Shown here piece after piece: positions 1-8,755 of a stretch of 38,810 nucleotides of DNA (positions within the stretch are counted from its first letter, which is position 1; every line of letters begins with the position of its first letter). The stretch lies in the NCBI RefSeq assembly GCF_016612545.1, contig NZ_JAENRY010000051.1, positions 1-38,810 of the forward strand, given 5' to 3'. The DNA is from Streptomyces sp. MBT65. GTDB lineage: Bacteria; Actinomycetota; Actinomycetes; Streptomycetales; Streptomycetaceae. The notes below the pieces were generated by a model. That model worked only from the letters and a program-made list of their open reading frames with translations. It had not been told where the DNA came from and searched no databases. Position numbers and translations under genes: made by a program.

Positions 1-657
1 CACGTCACATACCGCCCTCTGAGATGTCCGCTCACCCGTCCCTTGAGGCCTCCCGTCCGGCGCGCCTGGCAGGACAGGCGCCCCTGATCACGTCCACGTA
101 CGTCCGTACGTCTCCCCTTCCGCCCCGCGTCGTGCGGTGGATGCACCCGCCTGCGAGGGCGTGAGGCCGGTAGGTGGTTCACACGACCACCGTTGATGTC
201 GCTGGTCGCGGGAGGCAGGCGGGGGCTGCTCTCTCGGCCCGCTACTGGCGCGGCCCCCCGCCTCGGTTGCGAGCAGGGGTCGCACACCCCCGAGCCGGTC
301 GACCGGGTCACCTCGGCCGCCGCCGACCTGGACGCTCTGCTGGCATGGATGGTCCGCCACGTGAAGCGCATGGCCCGGAATCACGAGGGCGCCATGTCGC
401 ACAGCCTCCTGATTCCGAACCTGATGCGGCCCATGACATCCGCACCGTCTGGCCGTGAGCCGCTGTCAGCGGAATTCCCCCGCCCACAGCGCAACGCCAC
501 ATAAGCGAACCAGGTCGGCAGCGGCTGGGCGGCTGGTGCGCTGTTCGGTGGAAATTCAGAAGGAATGCAACCGTATGGTCGTTTTGGCGCGAATACGCCT
601 TTGAGCGGTCGGCTCGGAGGCTGCTCCACGGAAGCCCGCGAAGCATTCGCGCATCGG
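1..657. other. Region without a recognised gene
   Basis: No open frame here resembles a family I know. A plus-strand frame at 193-504 (103 codons) has G/C-rich third positions in its middle part and could be the remains of a coding region, but it has no convincing ribosome binding site and no recognisable motif. The only structured element is the palindrome at 96-111. Any promoter of the DUF4383 gene at 670 should lie in the last 150 bases. Confidence 0.3.
96..111. promoter_or_regulatory. 16-bp palindrome, TetR-type operator candidate
   Basis: The sequence reads ACGTACG-TC-CGTACGT: two 7-base arms around a 2-base centre. Palindromes of this size and composition are typical binding sites of TetR-family repressors (family knowledge). 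No gene in the window clearly starts beside it; it may serve a gene beyond the left edge. Confidence 0.35.
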
Positions 658-669
658 AAAGGATTGGCC

Positions 670-1251
670 ATGAAACTGAGCGACGAACTGCCTGTGGACC
701 ATCAGCTGGCCACGGTCTACCGGCACGGTGCCGCACTGTGCGGACTCACCCTGCTTGTCTTCGGCGTCCTCGGATTCGCCGATGAGCTGAGCCCGTTCAA
801 CACCCACGGGCGCCACATTGCCGGCATGTCGACCAACGGACTGTTGAGCGTGATCTCCGTCGTCGTGGGGCTGGCGCTCATCGCCGGCGGCGTTGTCGGC
901 GGAAACCTTGCCTCGACACTCAACATGGTGGTCGGAACGCTCCTTCTCCTGAGCGGGTTCGTCCACATCTTCATCCTGGACCGGTCGGCCAACATTCTGG
1001 ACTTCGGGATGACCAACGTCCTGTTCAGCTTCATCATGGGGCTGATCATTCTGACCTTCGGCATGTACGGGCGTGTATCGAGCAAGCTGCCGCACGACAA
1101 TCCGTACTGGCGCCGTCGGCACCCTCGCGAATCCGCCCGCGAATCCCTCGCGCTCCGCCGCCGTGGCCAGGAGGAGGTGCCCGCGCTGCCCACTGGCGGC
1201 GCGATTGCGGGGCGCGCGCTTCCCGCGACGAATGCGCAGCGCGAGGGTTGA
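670..1251 (+). CDS. DUF4383-type integral membrane protein
   Basis: The 193-residue protein has four hydrophobic segments at about residues 20-37, 57-76, 84-104 and 114-134, followed by a basic, arginine-rich C-terminal tail of about 60 residues. The segment arrangement and the short loop with FVHIFILD and NILDF fit the DUF4383 family of four-helix actinobacterial membrane proteins, whose function is unknown. The ATG at 670 was chosen because AAAGGA (658-663) precedes it by six bases; the frame is open further upstream but without a site. It stands alone, with the convergent MerR gene ending 131 bases downstream. Confidence 0.75.
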   Translation: MKLSDELPVDHQLATVYRHGAALCGLTLLVFGVLGFADELSPFNTHGRHIAGMSTNGLLSVISVVVGLALIAGGVVGGNLASTLNMVVGTLLLLSGFVHIFILDRSANILDFGMTNVLFSFIMGLIILTFGMYGRVSSKLPHDNPYWRRRHPRESARESLALRRRGQEEVPALPTGGAIAGRALPATNAQREG

Positions 1252-1382
1252 TGACGTGAGCGACCCGGCTGGTTCGTCATCGCCGCTCTTCCGCGCCGCG
1301 TTGGGCGGGGACGACGAACCGGTGGAGTCGGATCGTGGCGCCGGCACCGCGCACCCCGGAAGCAAGCCCGGGCTACGGCGAT

Positions 1383-2438
1383 TCAGGGGGTGGGCGACGT
1401 CGCGAGTCGTTCGCCGACGAGCATGAAGAGGGCTTCGTGCAGACCCTGGGGGCGCAGCAGACCGGAGTGCTGCGCCCGCCGCCAACCGGGGCCCGTGAGC
1501 AGTACCCGGCTCTGTGTGCGCGCCCCGCGGACGCCCCATCGGGTGGCGGCGACATGATGGGCCAGCGGGACGCTCGCCGTCGACGTGGACTGCGACCAAA
1601 GGACCACGGCACTCGGACCGACCCGCTGCACCGCGGCCACCAGGGCGTCCGCTGGGACATCGCCACCGAGCATCACAGTGGCGACATCCCGCTCCGCCAG
1701 AACGGCGGTGAGCGCTTCCAGCGGCAGTGTGTGCTGCTCGCCGGGCAGACAGGCCAGAATCACGGGCGCCGAGCGCGACGATTTCTGCGTGGCAACGGCA
1801 CTCACGTAGAGGTGACGGAGGGTCGCGGAGATATGCCAGGACAGCAGGTGCTCCACCTCCACGTAGCGCTCGCCCGCCGACTGCCACTTGCGCCCTACGG
1901 CCTGCAGGGCCGGAGCCAGGATCTCCTCCCACGTCACGACCAGTCCGTGGCTACGCACCGCCGCGGTGAGCTGTTCCTGCACGGCGGCGCCGTCCAGCCG
2001 CACGGCGGCGCGGGCGAGGCCCTTGCACTCCTGGCGCACGTTTCCCAACGGCAGGCCGCTGCCGGACCGCGACGCGTACGGGGACGTAGAGCCGGACTTC
2101 GACGCAGTGATGACACCGCCCGGGGTCCCGACAGAAGGGGCGAGTCCGTTCCTTGCGTCGTGTCCTTCACTGTGGTTCCTGGCCATCTTCGCTGCCTCGC
2201 CCGGCGGGATGCCGGCGGCCGTCAGACGACACATCTCAAGGACCATGGCGACATCGGCGGATGTCCACCTGCGGTGGCGTCCCTCCACCCTGGTAGCGGG
2301 GCCGAGGCCATAGCGGCGATCCCAGGAACGAAGCGTGGTGGGCGACACACCCACCTGTCTGGCGAGGGAACCGGTGCTCACTCCGGCCTCCGGCGGCAGT
2401 ACCGCATCCGGCTCGGTCACGTTCAGGTCGTCGGTCAC
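1383..2438 (-). CDS. MerR-family regulator with cobalamin-binding domain (LitR/CarH-like)
   Basis: The 351-residue protein has an N-terminal MerR helix-turn-helix at about residues 20-85 (STGSLARQVGVSPTTLRSWD, then an RRYGL turn) and a C-terminal B12-binding module. Residues 180-210 contain W185 and an E196-H197 pair resembling the W-E-H signature that cups adenosylcobalamin in CarH/LitR photoreceptors, and GEQH places His236 where the lower-axial cobalt ligand lies in the E/D-x-H motif. Proteins of this architecture repress photo-oxidative stress and carotenoid genes in the dark and release DNA on illumination (family knowledge). Its ATG overlaps the SRPBCC stop as ATGA, implying translational coupling. 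Light sensing is inferred; a linker of about 40 residues rich in Ser and Gly (90-130) is unusually long. Confidence 0.8.
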   Translation of the reverse strand: MTDDLNVTEPDAVLPPEAGVSTGSLARQVGVSPTTLRSWDRRYGLGPATRVEGRHRRWTSADVAMVLEMCRLTAAGIPPGEAAKMARNHSEGHDARNGLAPSVGTPGGVITASKSGSTSPYASRSGSGLPLGNVRQECKGLARAAVRLDGAAVQEQLTAAVRSHGLVVTWEEILAPALQAVGRKWQSAGERYVEVEHLLSWHISATLRHLYVSAVATQKSSRSAPVILACLPGEQHTLPLEALTAVLAERDVATVMLGGDVPADALVAAVQRVGPSAVVLWSQSTSTASVPLAHHVAATRWGVRGARTQSRVLLTGPGWRRAQHSGLLRPQGLHEALFMLVGERLATSPTP

Positions 2439-2902
2439 TGGGGGTGACCTCCGCCCGAGGGCGGAACGCGCAGAGCACGGTCAACCGCCTGGGGCAGCCG
2501 CTCGGACACCTCGTCCCCGAGCCGGTCGAACTCCCGCTTGAGCAGCGGAGTGGCAAGCCGGGCCAGTCCGTTGAATTCGACGCGCGCCCGGTAGGTCAGC
2601 CGTGTCCGGCCGTCGTGCTCCTCGAAACGCATGTCGTCGGTCGAGGTGGCGGTCTTGTTGCGTCCCACGAAGGTCAGGTGATCGGCGTCGAAGCGGGTGA
2701 GCCGGTAAAGGAGTTCCGTACGGCGGCCCCAGAATTCCGAGAGGTTGTGCCACTCGGATCCCACCGACAGACCTCCGGTGTCGACCCGGTTGCAGGTGAT
2801 GGTGCCCGGATCCCACAACTCCGCGTTCGAGAAGTCCGCGAGGAAGCCCGCCACCTCGCGCAACGGATGGTCCAGTGTCATGACACGCTCGACTTTAATC
2901 AC
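2435..2902 (-). CDS. SRPBCC-family (START-like) protein
   Basis: The 155-residue product begins IKVERVMTLDHPLREVAGFL and continues with the beta-strand pattern of polyketide cyclase/SRPBCC proteins, which form a hydrophobic cavity for lipids or aromatic ligands. The GTG at 2902 was chosen because GGAGG (2908-2912) lies five bases upstream and the protein then starts at the usual beta-1 strand; the frame also allows ATG at 2923 or 2941. The gene is first in a two-gene operon with the B12-binding MerR regulator, overlapping it by four bases. In actinobacteria such proteins accompany light-regulated lipid-modifying clusters, which would fit the decayed SDR and DUF2071 genes across the intergenic gap (inference). 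The ligand is unknown. Confidence 0.75.
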   Translation of the reverse strand: MIKVERVMTLDHPLREVAGFLADFSNAELWDPGTITCNRVDTGGLSVGSEWHNLSEFWGRRTELLYRLTRFDADHLTFVGRNKTATSTDDMRFEEHDGRTRLTYRARVEFNGLARLATPLLKREFDRLGDEVSERLPQAVDRALRVPPSGGGHPQ

Positions 2903-3250
2903 AACTGCCTCCGCTTTCGACATCCCACCGCCGGAACACACGCTGGTCGCGGCATCTTCCTTTCTGCGCTGCTGCAGTCGACGGATGCATCAGTGCGCGA
3001 TCGTTCAGAATCTGTCCCCTTGAGCCGGACCGGTCGTCGGACCTTGCCGATGGGACGGAGCCGGATGCGGTCTCGCCGGGCACCCGTGGGCGGCGGGTTC
3101 ATCCCCTCCCGCCTCCACCGGTTGGTGCGAGGGCTTCCCGGCGCCCCACTGACCTGACCCGCAGGTGCCCCGCAGGCTGCATCCGACGGACGGCCGACCG
3201 CCGAAGCAGACACGTAGCACCAGGTCGGCAGTGGATTTGGGAGGCTAGGT
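2903..3250. other. Divergent intergenic region
   Basis: This 348-base spacer separates the minus-strand SRPBCC-MerR operon from the plus-strand SDR remnant, so it should hold promoters in both directions and possibly the MerR operator. I found no long inverted repeat in it. GGGAGG just before 3251 is the ribosome binding site of the SDR remnant, six bases from its ATG. Confidence 0.4.
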
Positions 3251-3920
3251 ATGGACCTACGGGGAGCAGGGGTCCTCATCCTCGGTGCCACCGGAGAGGT
3301 CGGTCGAACGCTGGCCGTCCGGCTGCATACGCTGGGCGCCCGTACTGCACTTGCCGGCCACGACAGCGACGTCCTAGCCGATGTCTCGGTGTCCTGCGCC
3401 GACGCCCCGCCCGCAGCTTCGACTCCTGGGACCTTGAGGCTTGTGCGAATACCGTCGGCTGCGCGCTGGCGGAGTGGGGCGGACTGGATGGTGTCGTCGT
3501 GCGCACAGGTGTCGCGGCCTTCGGAGCGGCCGGGGAGGTCGACGACGCCGCGGCCGAGCACGTGACGGTCGTCAACGCACTCTCCCCCATGCTGCTTCTG
3601 CGTGCCGCTTCGGATCAGGTCTCCGAGGGCGGCATCCTCGCCGTCGTCACCGGGGCCGTGGCCGTGACGGCACCCGCGCGGATGGGTGACTGCGTTGCCG
3701 CTCAAGCGACGTGGGCCAGCTGGCTTACGGCGCTCCGCCCCGTGCGGAGTCGCAGGCGCGTCGCGGTGCCGGAGATCAGCCTGGCCTACGTGAACACCGG
3801 TCTCGCCCCGCGCGCCGCCGTTGCCCGGGGGACTTCCTGCCGAGGAGGCTGTGGGGTGATGTCTTCGGGGCGAGAGTGATTTGGCCCGGCGCCGGTGCGG
3901 CGCTCGAAGTGGTGCGGTAG
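3251..3920 (+). pseudogene. Decayed short-chain dehydrogenase/reductase
   Basis: The start is intact: a GGGAGG site, ATG at 3251 and the nucleotide-binding stretch VLILGATGEVGRTLAVRL (GATGxxG). The frame is lost after about 60 codons. SDR-like sequence resumes in another frame from about 3440 (ALAEWGGLDGVVVRTGVAAF, then VVNALSPMLLLRAA and GGILAVVTGAVAV), and the C-terminal part, including LAYVNTGL, leads into a third frame near 3830-3920. The usual YxxxK catalytic motif is not recognisable; AAQATWASWL stands where it would be expected. At least two frame disruptions plus a lost active site mark it as dead. It faces the SRPBCC-MerR operon and was probably controlled with it. Confidence 0.75.
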
Positions 3921-3978
3921 GGCAGGCCTGGAGAGAAGACGACCCGGCCCCGGCGCTTCGGCCCACCGGCCCTGGCCC

Positions 3979-4722
3979 GTGGAAGCGCTGGCAGGGCTGG
4001 CTCCCCGTCCGGTGCGGCGCGTGCTCTTGCGGCAGAGCTGGCGGGACCCGGTGTTCCTGCGCTGGGCTGCCGATCCGTTCGAGGTGGCCCGGCTGCTGCC
4101 GGCGGGCACCGTGCCCGACCTTCACCAAGGGGAGACGTATGTCGGCCTGGTCTTCTTCCGCATGGACAACCTCGCGTTCGGCCGGACGGCGGCGCTGCCC
4201 TATCTGGGGAGCTTCCGTGAGGTCAACGTCCGCCTGTACAGCCGTGATGCCGCGGGTCGGCGCGGTGTGGTGTTCCGGTCTCTCGACTGCGACCGTCTAT
4301 TGCCGGTGCTGACGGCGCAATGGCTTTCGGCCTGCCCTATCGGTGGTCCCGCATCAGCAGCAAGTGGTTCGACAGCCGGTTGCTCTACAGCACGAAGCGG
4401 CGCGGTGGCGGCCGTCCGGGGGCACGGGTGTGGATGGACGTGGGGGACAGGCCCGTTGCGGCCGGGCCGCTGGAGGAGTTCCTCACCCAGCGGTGGGGGT
4501 TGCACGAGCAGTTCCTCGGCCGAACCTACTACTTTCCCAACGCGCACCCCTCCTGGTCCTTCTGCGAGTGCGCCCTCCTGGGGTGGGAGGACAGCCTGAT
4601 TCCGGCTGCGGGCCTGTCGAAACCGCAAGGGGAGCCCGTCAGCGTTCTGTACGCTTCTGGCGTCCCGGTGCGCTTCGGACGACCCCGTGCCCCTGGTCGG
4701 CTCCGGCTCGGCTCTCTCCTGA
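3979..4722 (+). pseudogene. DUF2071 (YqjF-like) protein, frameshifted
   Basis: The first frame gives PRPVRRVLLRQSWRDPVFLRW, then LLPAGTVPDLHQGETYVGLV and FRSLDCDRLLPVLTAQ, the N-terminal and central parts of a DUF2071 protein. The sequence continues at 4320 in another frame as MAFGLPYRWSRIS and ends with SWSFCECALLGWEDSL and VPVRFGRP, the expected remainder. A one-base deletion (or two-base gain) at about 4315-4322 therefore splits the gene; a second slip near the end leads to the stop at 4720-4722. GTG at 3979 is the likeliest start. The biochemical role of DUF2071 is unknown. It follows the SDR remnant on the same strand, presumably a former operon. Confidence 0.75.
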
Positions 4723-4769
4723 CCTGGCACCCAGCCTGTGGCGGTGGGACGACACCGGGATCAGCTCCG

Positions 4770-6098
4770 CTACGTCTGCCGGCCCATGGCTGCCAGCAGT
4801 TGACCGGCTGCCCACCGGGGACCGCGCTGTCGAACCGATACGGCCAGCTTGGAGACGTGTGGTTCCAGTGTGGTCCACGCTGTTTCCAGAGCGGCGGGGA
4901 CAGAGGCCGGCGACAGGGTGTTCGGGTCGAGCACCACACCGGCGCCCGAACGCTCCGCGTCCCGTGCCACGGAGAACTGGTCGCTGGAGAAAGGCAGCAC
5001 CACCGCGGGTACGCCCGCCCGCAGGCACTCGGTGAAGGAGTTGCTGCCGCCGTGGTGCACCATGGCGTCCACATGGTCGAGCAGCGCACGCTGTGGTACC
5101 GAACGTGCCAACACGACCCGGTCACCCGGAAGATCGGCCAGTGCCGCGGTCCGTTCGCCCGCCGCGACTACGACAGACATGTCCGGCACTCCTTCCAGCA
5201 GTCCGGTGACGATGGTGCGCAGGACATCGTCACGTGCGGACAGGAACGTGCCGAGGGCGACGAGGACGAGCCGCCCACCGTTGGTGCGCAGGTCACGAAG
5301 ACGTGCGGCCCATTCAGCGTCGAGGGGGTCCGGGTCGGCGGCCATATGCCCGGCGAACAGGCGGATCGGCCCTGGCGGAGGTGTCGGCAGCCATGGGAAG
5401 GGCGGGTACGCGTAGACGACCGCGTGCGGAGAGCTGAGGGCGAAGGCCCTGCCCGGGGCTGGCCGGGAGGGTGCGTGGCGCCGGGCGAAAGCTGCGAAGA
5501 GTGCGGTGAAGGTCTCGTCGTTCCGCCGCGCCGCGGTACGCAGCTCCCGCAGATGTCGGGCGCTTGGGCGCAGTGCGCTGGGCCAGGCGTACGGGACACC
5601 GAAGTAGGCGTCGGGGCCGGTGAGCACGTAGCTGGGATGCCCGGGGCAGAAACTTGCGTAAGGCAGACCCAGGCAGTGCAGTGCCAGGGTCACTGGGTAG
5701 CTGAGCTGGTCCACTACGTACCAGTCGGGACGCAGCTCCCGGTCGATCGAGCGCAGTGCGTCGAGCACGTCGTCCGGGTCCGCGAGCATGTCCGCGCGGC
5801 GGTGACGGGCCTGAGTCAGGAGCGTGGATACGGCACCCTCTCTGGTGGAGTCGAGGAACTCCCGCAGGCGGGCCGCCTCCTGAGCGTCCTGTTCGGTTGC
5901 CTCGGCCACCCCAGTGTTGGCGTTGCGCGTCACGGACAGCGGCACGAAGCCCACCCCCGCCTGCCTGGCCAAGTGCTCGAACGGCGGCGCACAGGCGAAA
6001 TGCACGTCCACCCCGTGCAGGCCCAGGGCACCCGCCAGGACCGACAACGGCCGGGCGTGGGACATGAACGGGGGACTGACGACAACGACACGCGGCAT
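4770..6098 (-). CDS. GT1-family (UGT/MGT-type) glycosyltransferase
   Basis: The 442-residue protein starts MPRVVVVSPPFMSHARPLSV, the usual first strand and loop of the acceptor-binding domain in GT-B macrolide/UDP-type glycosyltransferases. The donor domain shows LVALGTF near residue 290 and, near residue 370, VHHGGSNSFTECLRAGVPAV followed by LPFSSDQFSVA, matching the nucleotide-sugar signature HGGxxTxxExLxxGxPxxxxPxxxDQ. Such enzymes transfer a sugar from an NDP donor to a small hydrophobic acceptor in the cytoplasm. ATG at 6098 was preferred to GTG at 6104 because AAGGG lies five bases before it. It is divergent from a second glycosyltransferase; the acceptor cannot be told. Confidence 0.85.
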   Translation of the reverse strand: MPRVVVVSPPFMSHARPLSVLAGALGLHGVDVHFACAPPFEHLARQAGVGFVPLSVTRNANTGVAEATEQDAQEAARLREFLDSTREGAVSTLLTQARHRRADMLADPDDVLDALRSIDRELRPDWYVVDQLSYPVTLALHCLGLPYASFCPGHPSYVLTGPDAYFGVPYAWPSALRPSARHLRELRTAARRNDETFTALFAAFARRHAPSRPAPGRAFALSSPHAVVYAYPPFPWLPTPPPGPIRLFAGHMAADPDPLDAEWAARLRDLRTNGGRLVLVALGTFLSARDDVLRTIVTGLLEGVPDMSVVVAAGERTAALADLPGDRVVLARSVPQRALLDHVDAMVHHGGSNSFTECLRAGVPAVVLPFSSDQFSVARDAERSGAGVVLDPNTLSPASVPAALETAWTTLEPHVSKLAVSVRQRGPRWAAGQLLAAMGRQT

Positions 6099-6275
6099 GG
6101 GCACCCTTCGGCCAGACGTCTTCCGCCCTCGACCGGTCAGGGCGAGGCGAGCGCATCGTAGGCGACGTGCGGCCAGGTCGCCCGTGTGGCGATGACCACC
6201 GTGGAGAGGCGCATCCGGAGGGCCGACACTTCCGGAACCACATGGGTCAGAGCCGTCCCCGAGACAGGAGAGCCC

Positions 6276-8351
6276 ATGGCCGGCACCGGCTTCGCACCCG
6301 CTTCAGTGCCCCAGGGCCCTCGACGTCCGGTACACGCGGGCCACGGAGACCACGACGCCCTGGTGGCCGCCCGTACCGCGGTCTTCGACGGCTCTGGACG
6401 GACGGGACACGCGGCCTCTCCCGGAGAGTGCTGCTCCCCTCTCGTCCCGGAGGAGCTGGCAGGGTTGTTGGACGCCGAATACGGAAGGGGACCACGGGTC
6501 CTGTTGCCCGGGAACTCTCCTGGAGTCACCCGCCAAGATGCGGCTGTGGGGGCGCTTCGTCGTGCGGCCCGTCTTGGCACACCTCTGAGCCCGGAGGCAC
6601 TGCTGGCGCACCGCGACGGCAGCCCGAGGCTCATCGCGGCCCTCACCGAACTGTGGCCGGATACGGTTCGCCGGCATGGCTCCCTGTACGCGCAAGAGGT
6701 ATTGCGCACGCTCCTCACCGACTCGGTGGACGGACCGGCGGCGGGCTGCCTGCTTGACCTGGCGGTGGCCTCCGGGCTGCATCCCCTTACGCCGGCCGAT
6801 GGCGCCGTTCTCGCGCGAAACAGCGTCCATCGAGCGGTGCGCCACTCCGCCTGGCGGTATCTGCACCAGACGCCGGGGGGCTCGGTCCACCTGCCCGACC
6901 CGGGCCGAGCCGCAGACGCCTACGAGCGGTCTCTGCTGGCGCCGCCGTTGCCCGTGCTCGGTCCGGACAAGGACGGGCCGTCTGGGCAGGTGGTTGCGCA
7001 GACCATGCTGCTGGGGCGACTGGACTCTCCGGGGCAGGGGATGAGCGGAGGACTGGCGGTGCTGCTCGGAGACCTCGGCGACCGGCTCGCCGAGACCGAC
7101 GGGATCGCCGGCGTGATTACGGTTGTGGCGGCCGGGCACGACGACTTGACGGTGGACTCCAGGCTCGTCCACCAACGCCGTCCGGGCCACTGGATCCTGC
7201 GGCTTCCCGTGGACGCGCCCACGCCTCCGGCCCAGCCGGAGATGCACCGCCACCGCGCCGCGCTCACCTGGTGGGCGACCCGCCTGCTCGGTGGGATGCC
7301 GCGGCCTCTGGACGTCCTGCATGTCAGGTACGCCGACGACGGCAGCCTGGCACTCGCCGAGGCCGCCCAGCGCCTGGGGGCCGCGCTGATCTTCACGGCC
7401 ACGCCCGATCCGCACCGTGATTTCGCCGCGCACCACACCATGCACGACCCGGCCGACCGGACGGCGGGGGAGGCACTCCGGCACGATCTGCACCGGGTAT
7501 TCGTGGCCGATCGCCTGGTGGCCCGTGCCGACGCGGTCGTCGGCATTCCCGGACGGGGAGGTACGAGCGAACTCGTCCGTCATTTCCCCTGCCTGGCCCG
7601 GCTCAATGCGGGAGCCGGACCGAGTGCCCCGCCCGAAGGCATCGCCCCGTACAGGCCCGCGCCCGACGAGGAGGAGCGTCGGCACCAGGCGCTGGCCATG
7701 CTTTATCGGGACGGGGCACGCCCCGACTCCCTGGACCCCCTGGACCGCGGGCTGCCCCTCCTGCTGTCTGTGGGCCGACTCCACCCGGTCAAGCAGCAGG
7801 ATCTCTTGGTCCGGGCCTGGGTTGCGACAGGGGGATACCGCACCACCACCCTGGTTCTGGTCGGCGGTAGCCCCGGCGCGGGCACGGCCGCCGAGGAGGA
7901 GGTCCGTCACCGCATCGACCTGCTGCTGGCCGAAAGCCCTCAGGCGAGTGGGCGCGTGGCGCTGCTGCCCGCTGTGCCCAACACCGAGGTACGCCGCCTC
8001 CAGCGTGCTCTTGCCCAACGGAAGGCGGATGCGTGCTCCTGGTACGTGTGCCCGAGCGTTAAGGAGGAGTTCGGGCTCGCCGTACTGGAGGCGATGGACG
8101 CGGGCCTTCCCGTCGCCGGGCCCCGGCGAGGCGGCGTCGCGCACTATCTCCGTGATCAGGTCAACGGAATCCTGATCGACACTTCCGACCAGGCAGGACT
8201 GATGCGAGGCCTGCGGCGTGTCGCGGCCACATCCGTCGACGACAGGCGCCGTTATGCAGCTGCGGGCAGGAAGCTGGTCGCGGAACGATTCTCCGTCACG
8301 CGTATGGCGGACGAGCTTGCCGACGAATACATCGCTTTGCGCAGCCACTGA
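6276..8351 (+). CDS. Long GT4-type glycosyltransferase
   Basis: ATG 6276 has AGGAG five bases upstream; the frame is open to 6186 but without a site. The protein is 691 residues, well above the roughly 400 of simple GT4 enzymes. The C-terminal third is a clear GT4 donor domain: LLSVGRLHPVKQQDLLVRAW, LVLVGG, then SVKEEFGLAVLEAMDAGLPV with the conserved E-x7-E, and GPRRGGVAHYL. The middle contains LIFTATPDPHRDF and ADAVVGIPG, reminiscent of sucrose-synthase/sucrose-phosphate-synthase-like enzymes. The first 250 residues (PEALLAHRDGSPRLIAALTE and following) match nothing I recognise. It is transcribed away from the GT1 gene across a 177-base spacer, suggesting joint sugar decoration of one product (inference). 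Confidence 0.8.
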   Translation: MAGTGFAPASVPQGPRRPVHAGHGDHDALVAARTAVFDGSGRTGHAASPGECCSPLVPEELAGLLDAEYGRGPRVLLPGNSPGVTRQDAAVGALRRAARLGTPLSPEALLAHRDGSPRLIAALTELWPDTVRRHGSLYAQEVLRTLLTDSVDGPAAGCLLDLAVASGLHPLTPADGAVLARNSVHRAVRHSAWRYLHQTPGGSVHLPDPGRAADAYERSLLAPPLPVLGPDKDGPSGQVVAQTMLLGRLDSPGQGMSGGLAVLLGDLGDRLAETDGIAGVITVVAAGHDDLTVDSRLVHQRRPGHWILRLPVDAPTPPAQPEMHRHRAALTWWATRLLGGMPRPLDVLHVRYADDGSLALAEAAQRLGAALIFTATPDPHRDFAAHHTMHDPADRTAGEALRHDLHRVFVADRLVARADAVVGIPGRGGTSELVRHFPCLARLNAGAGPSAPPEGIAPYRPAPDEEERRHQALAMLYRDGARPDSLDPLDRGLPLLLSVGRLHPVKQQDLLVRAWVATGGYRTTTLVLVGGSPGAGTAAEEEVRHRIDLLLAESPQASGRVALLPAVPNTEVRRLQRALAQRKADACSWYVCPSVKEEFGLAVLEAMDAGLPVAGPRRGGVAHYLRDQVNGILIDTSDQAGLMRGLRRVAATSVDDRRRYAAAGRKLVAERFSVTRMADELADEYIALRSH

Positions 8352-8648
8352 GGGGCGCGTCGCAGGCACCTGGGCGGAGTCGTAACACGTGGTGTACGGC
8401 AACGAGCCCCCGCCCAGAGCCATCCCGCCTGCGCGTTCCAGGTTTGGCCCGATCGCGCGAGCCGTGACCCCACGCAGCGGCCGGGCAGGCTGCCACCGCA
8501 CACGGATAGCGGGGCCCGAGCGTGTGGACTCCGGGGCAGGTGTTTCCCTTCGACTCCGCACCCGTACTCCGCGCTAGTCGGCACGCCGATCATCATTCCT
8601 GCCCGCGGCATCCAAGAGTTCCGTCGGCCGCGTAGCCACTTCGCCCAT
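8352..8648. other. Intergenic region
   Basis: I see no gene, strong hairpin or repeat in these 297 bases between the GT4 gene and the inverted repeat upstream of the sigma factor. Confidence 0.4.
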
Positions 8649-8689
8649 TTCGATGCAAAGACGATGCGAGTTGCCCATCTTGCATCGAA
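8649..8689. promoter_or_regulatory. 10-bp inverted repeat upstream of the ECF sigma gene
   Basis: TTCGATGCAA (8649-8658) and TTGCATCGAA (8680-8689) are perfect inverted copies separated by 21 bases, so their centres lie 31 bases, about three helical turns, apart. The pair ends 66 bases before the sigma start codon, in the expected promoter zone, and looks like an operator for a dimeric regulator binding two half-sites. A weak RNA hairpin is the alternative. Confidence 0.5.
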
Positions 8690-8755
8690 TCCGCACCGTA
8701 GAGGAGACACAGTCGCCAGCGGCAGCGACCATCAGGTCCAGGCGAGGAGCAGGCC

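Noticed and set aside
556..1932. Minus-strand open frame of 458 codons spanning the DUF4383 gene
   Set aside because: It overlaps two real genes on different strands and has no coherent domain.
4320..6161. Plus-strand open frame of 613 codons
   Set aside because: Only the first 120 or so codons are real (end of the DUF2071 remnant). The rest lies antisense to the GT1 gene and has no protein-like motifs.
6303..8561. Minus-strand open frame of 752 codons
   Set aside because: Antisense to the GT4 gene; no ribosome binding site and arginine-rich low-complexity translation.
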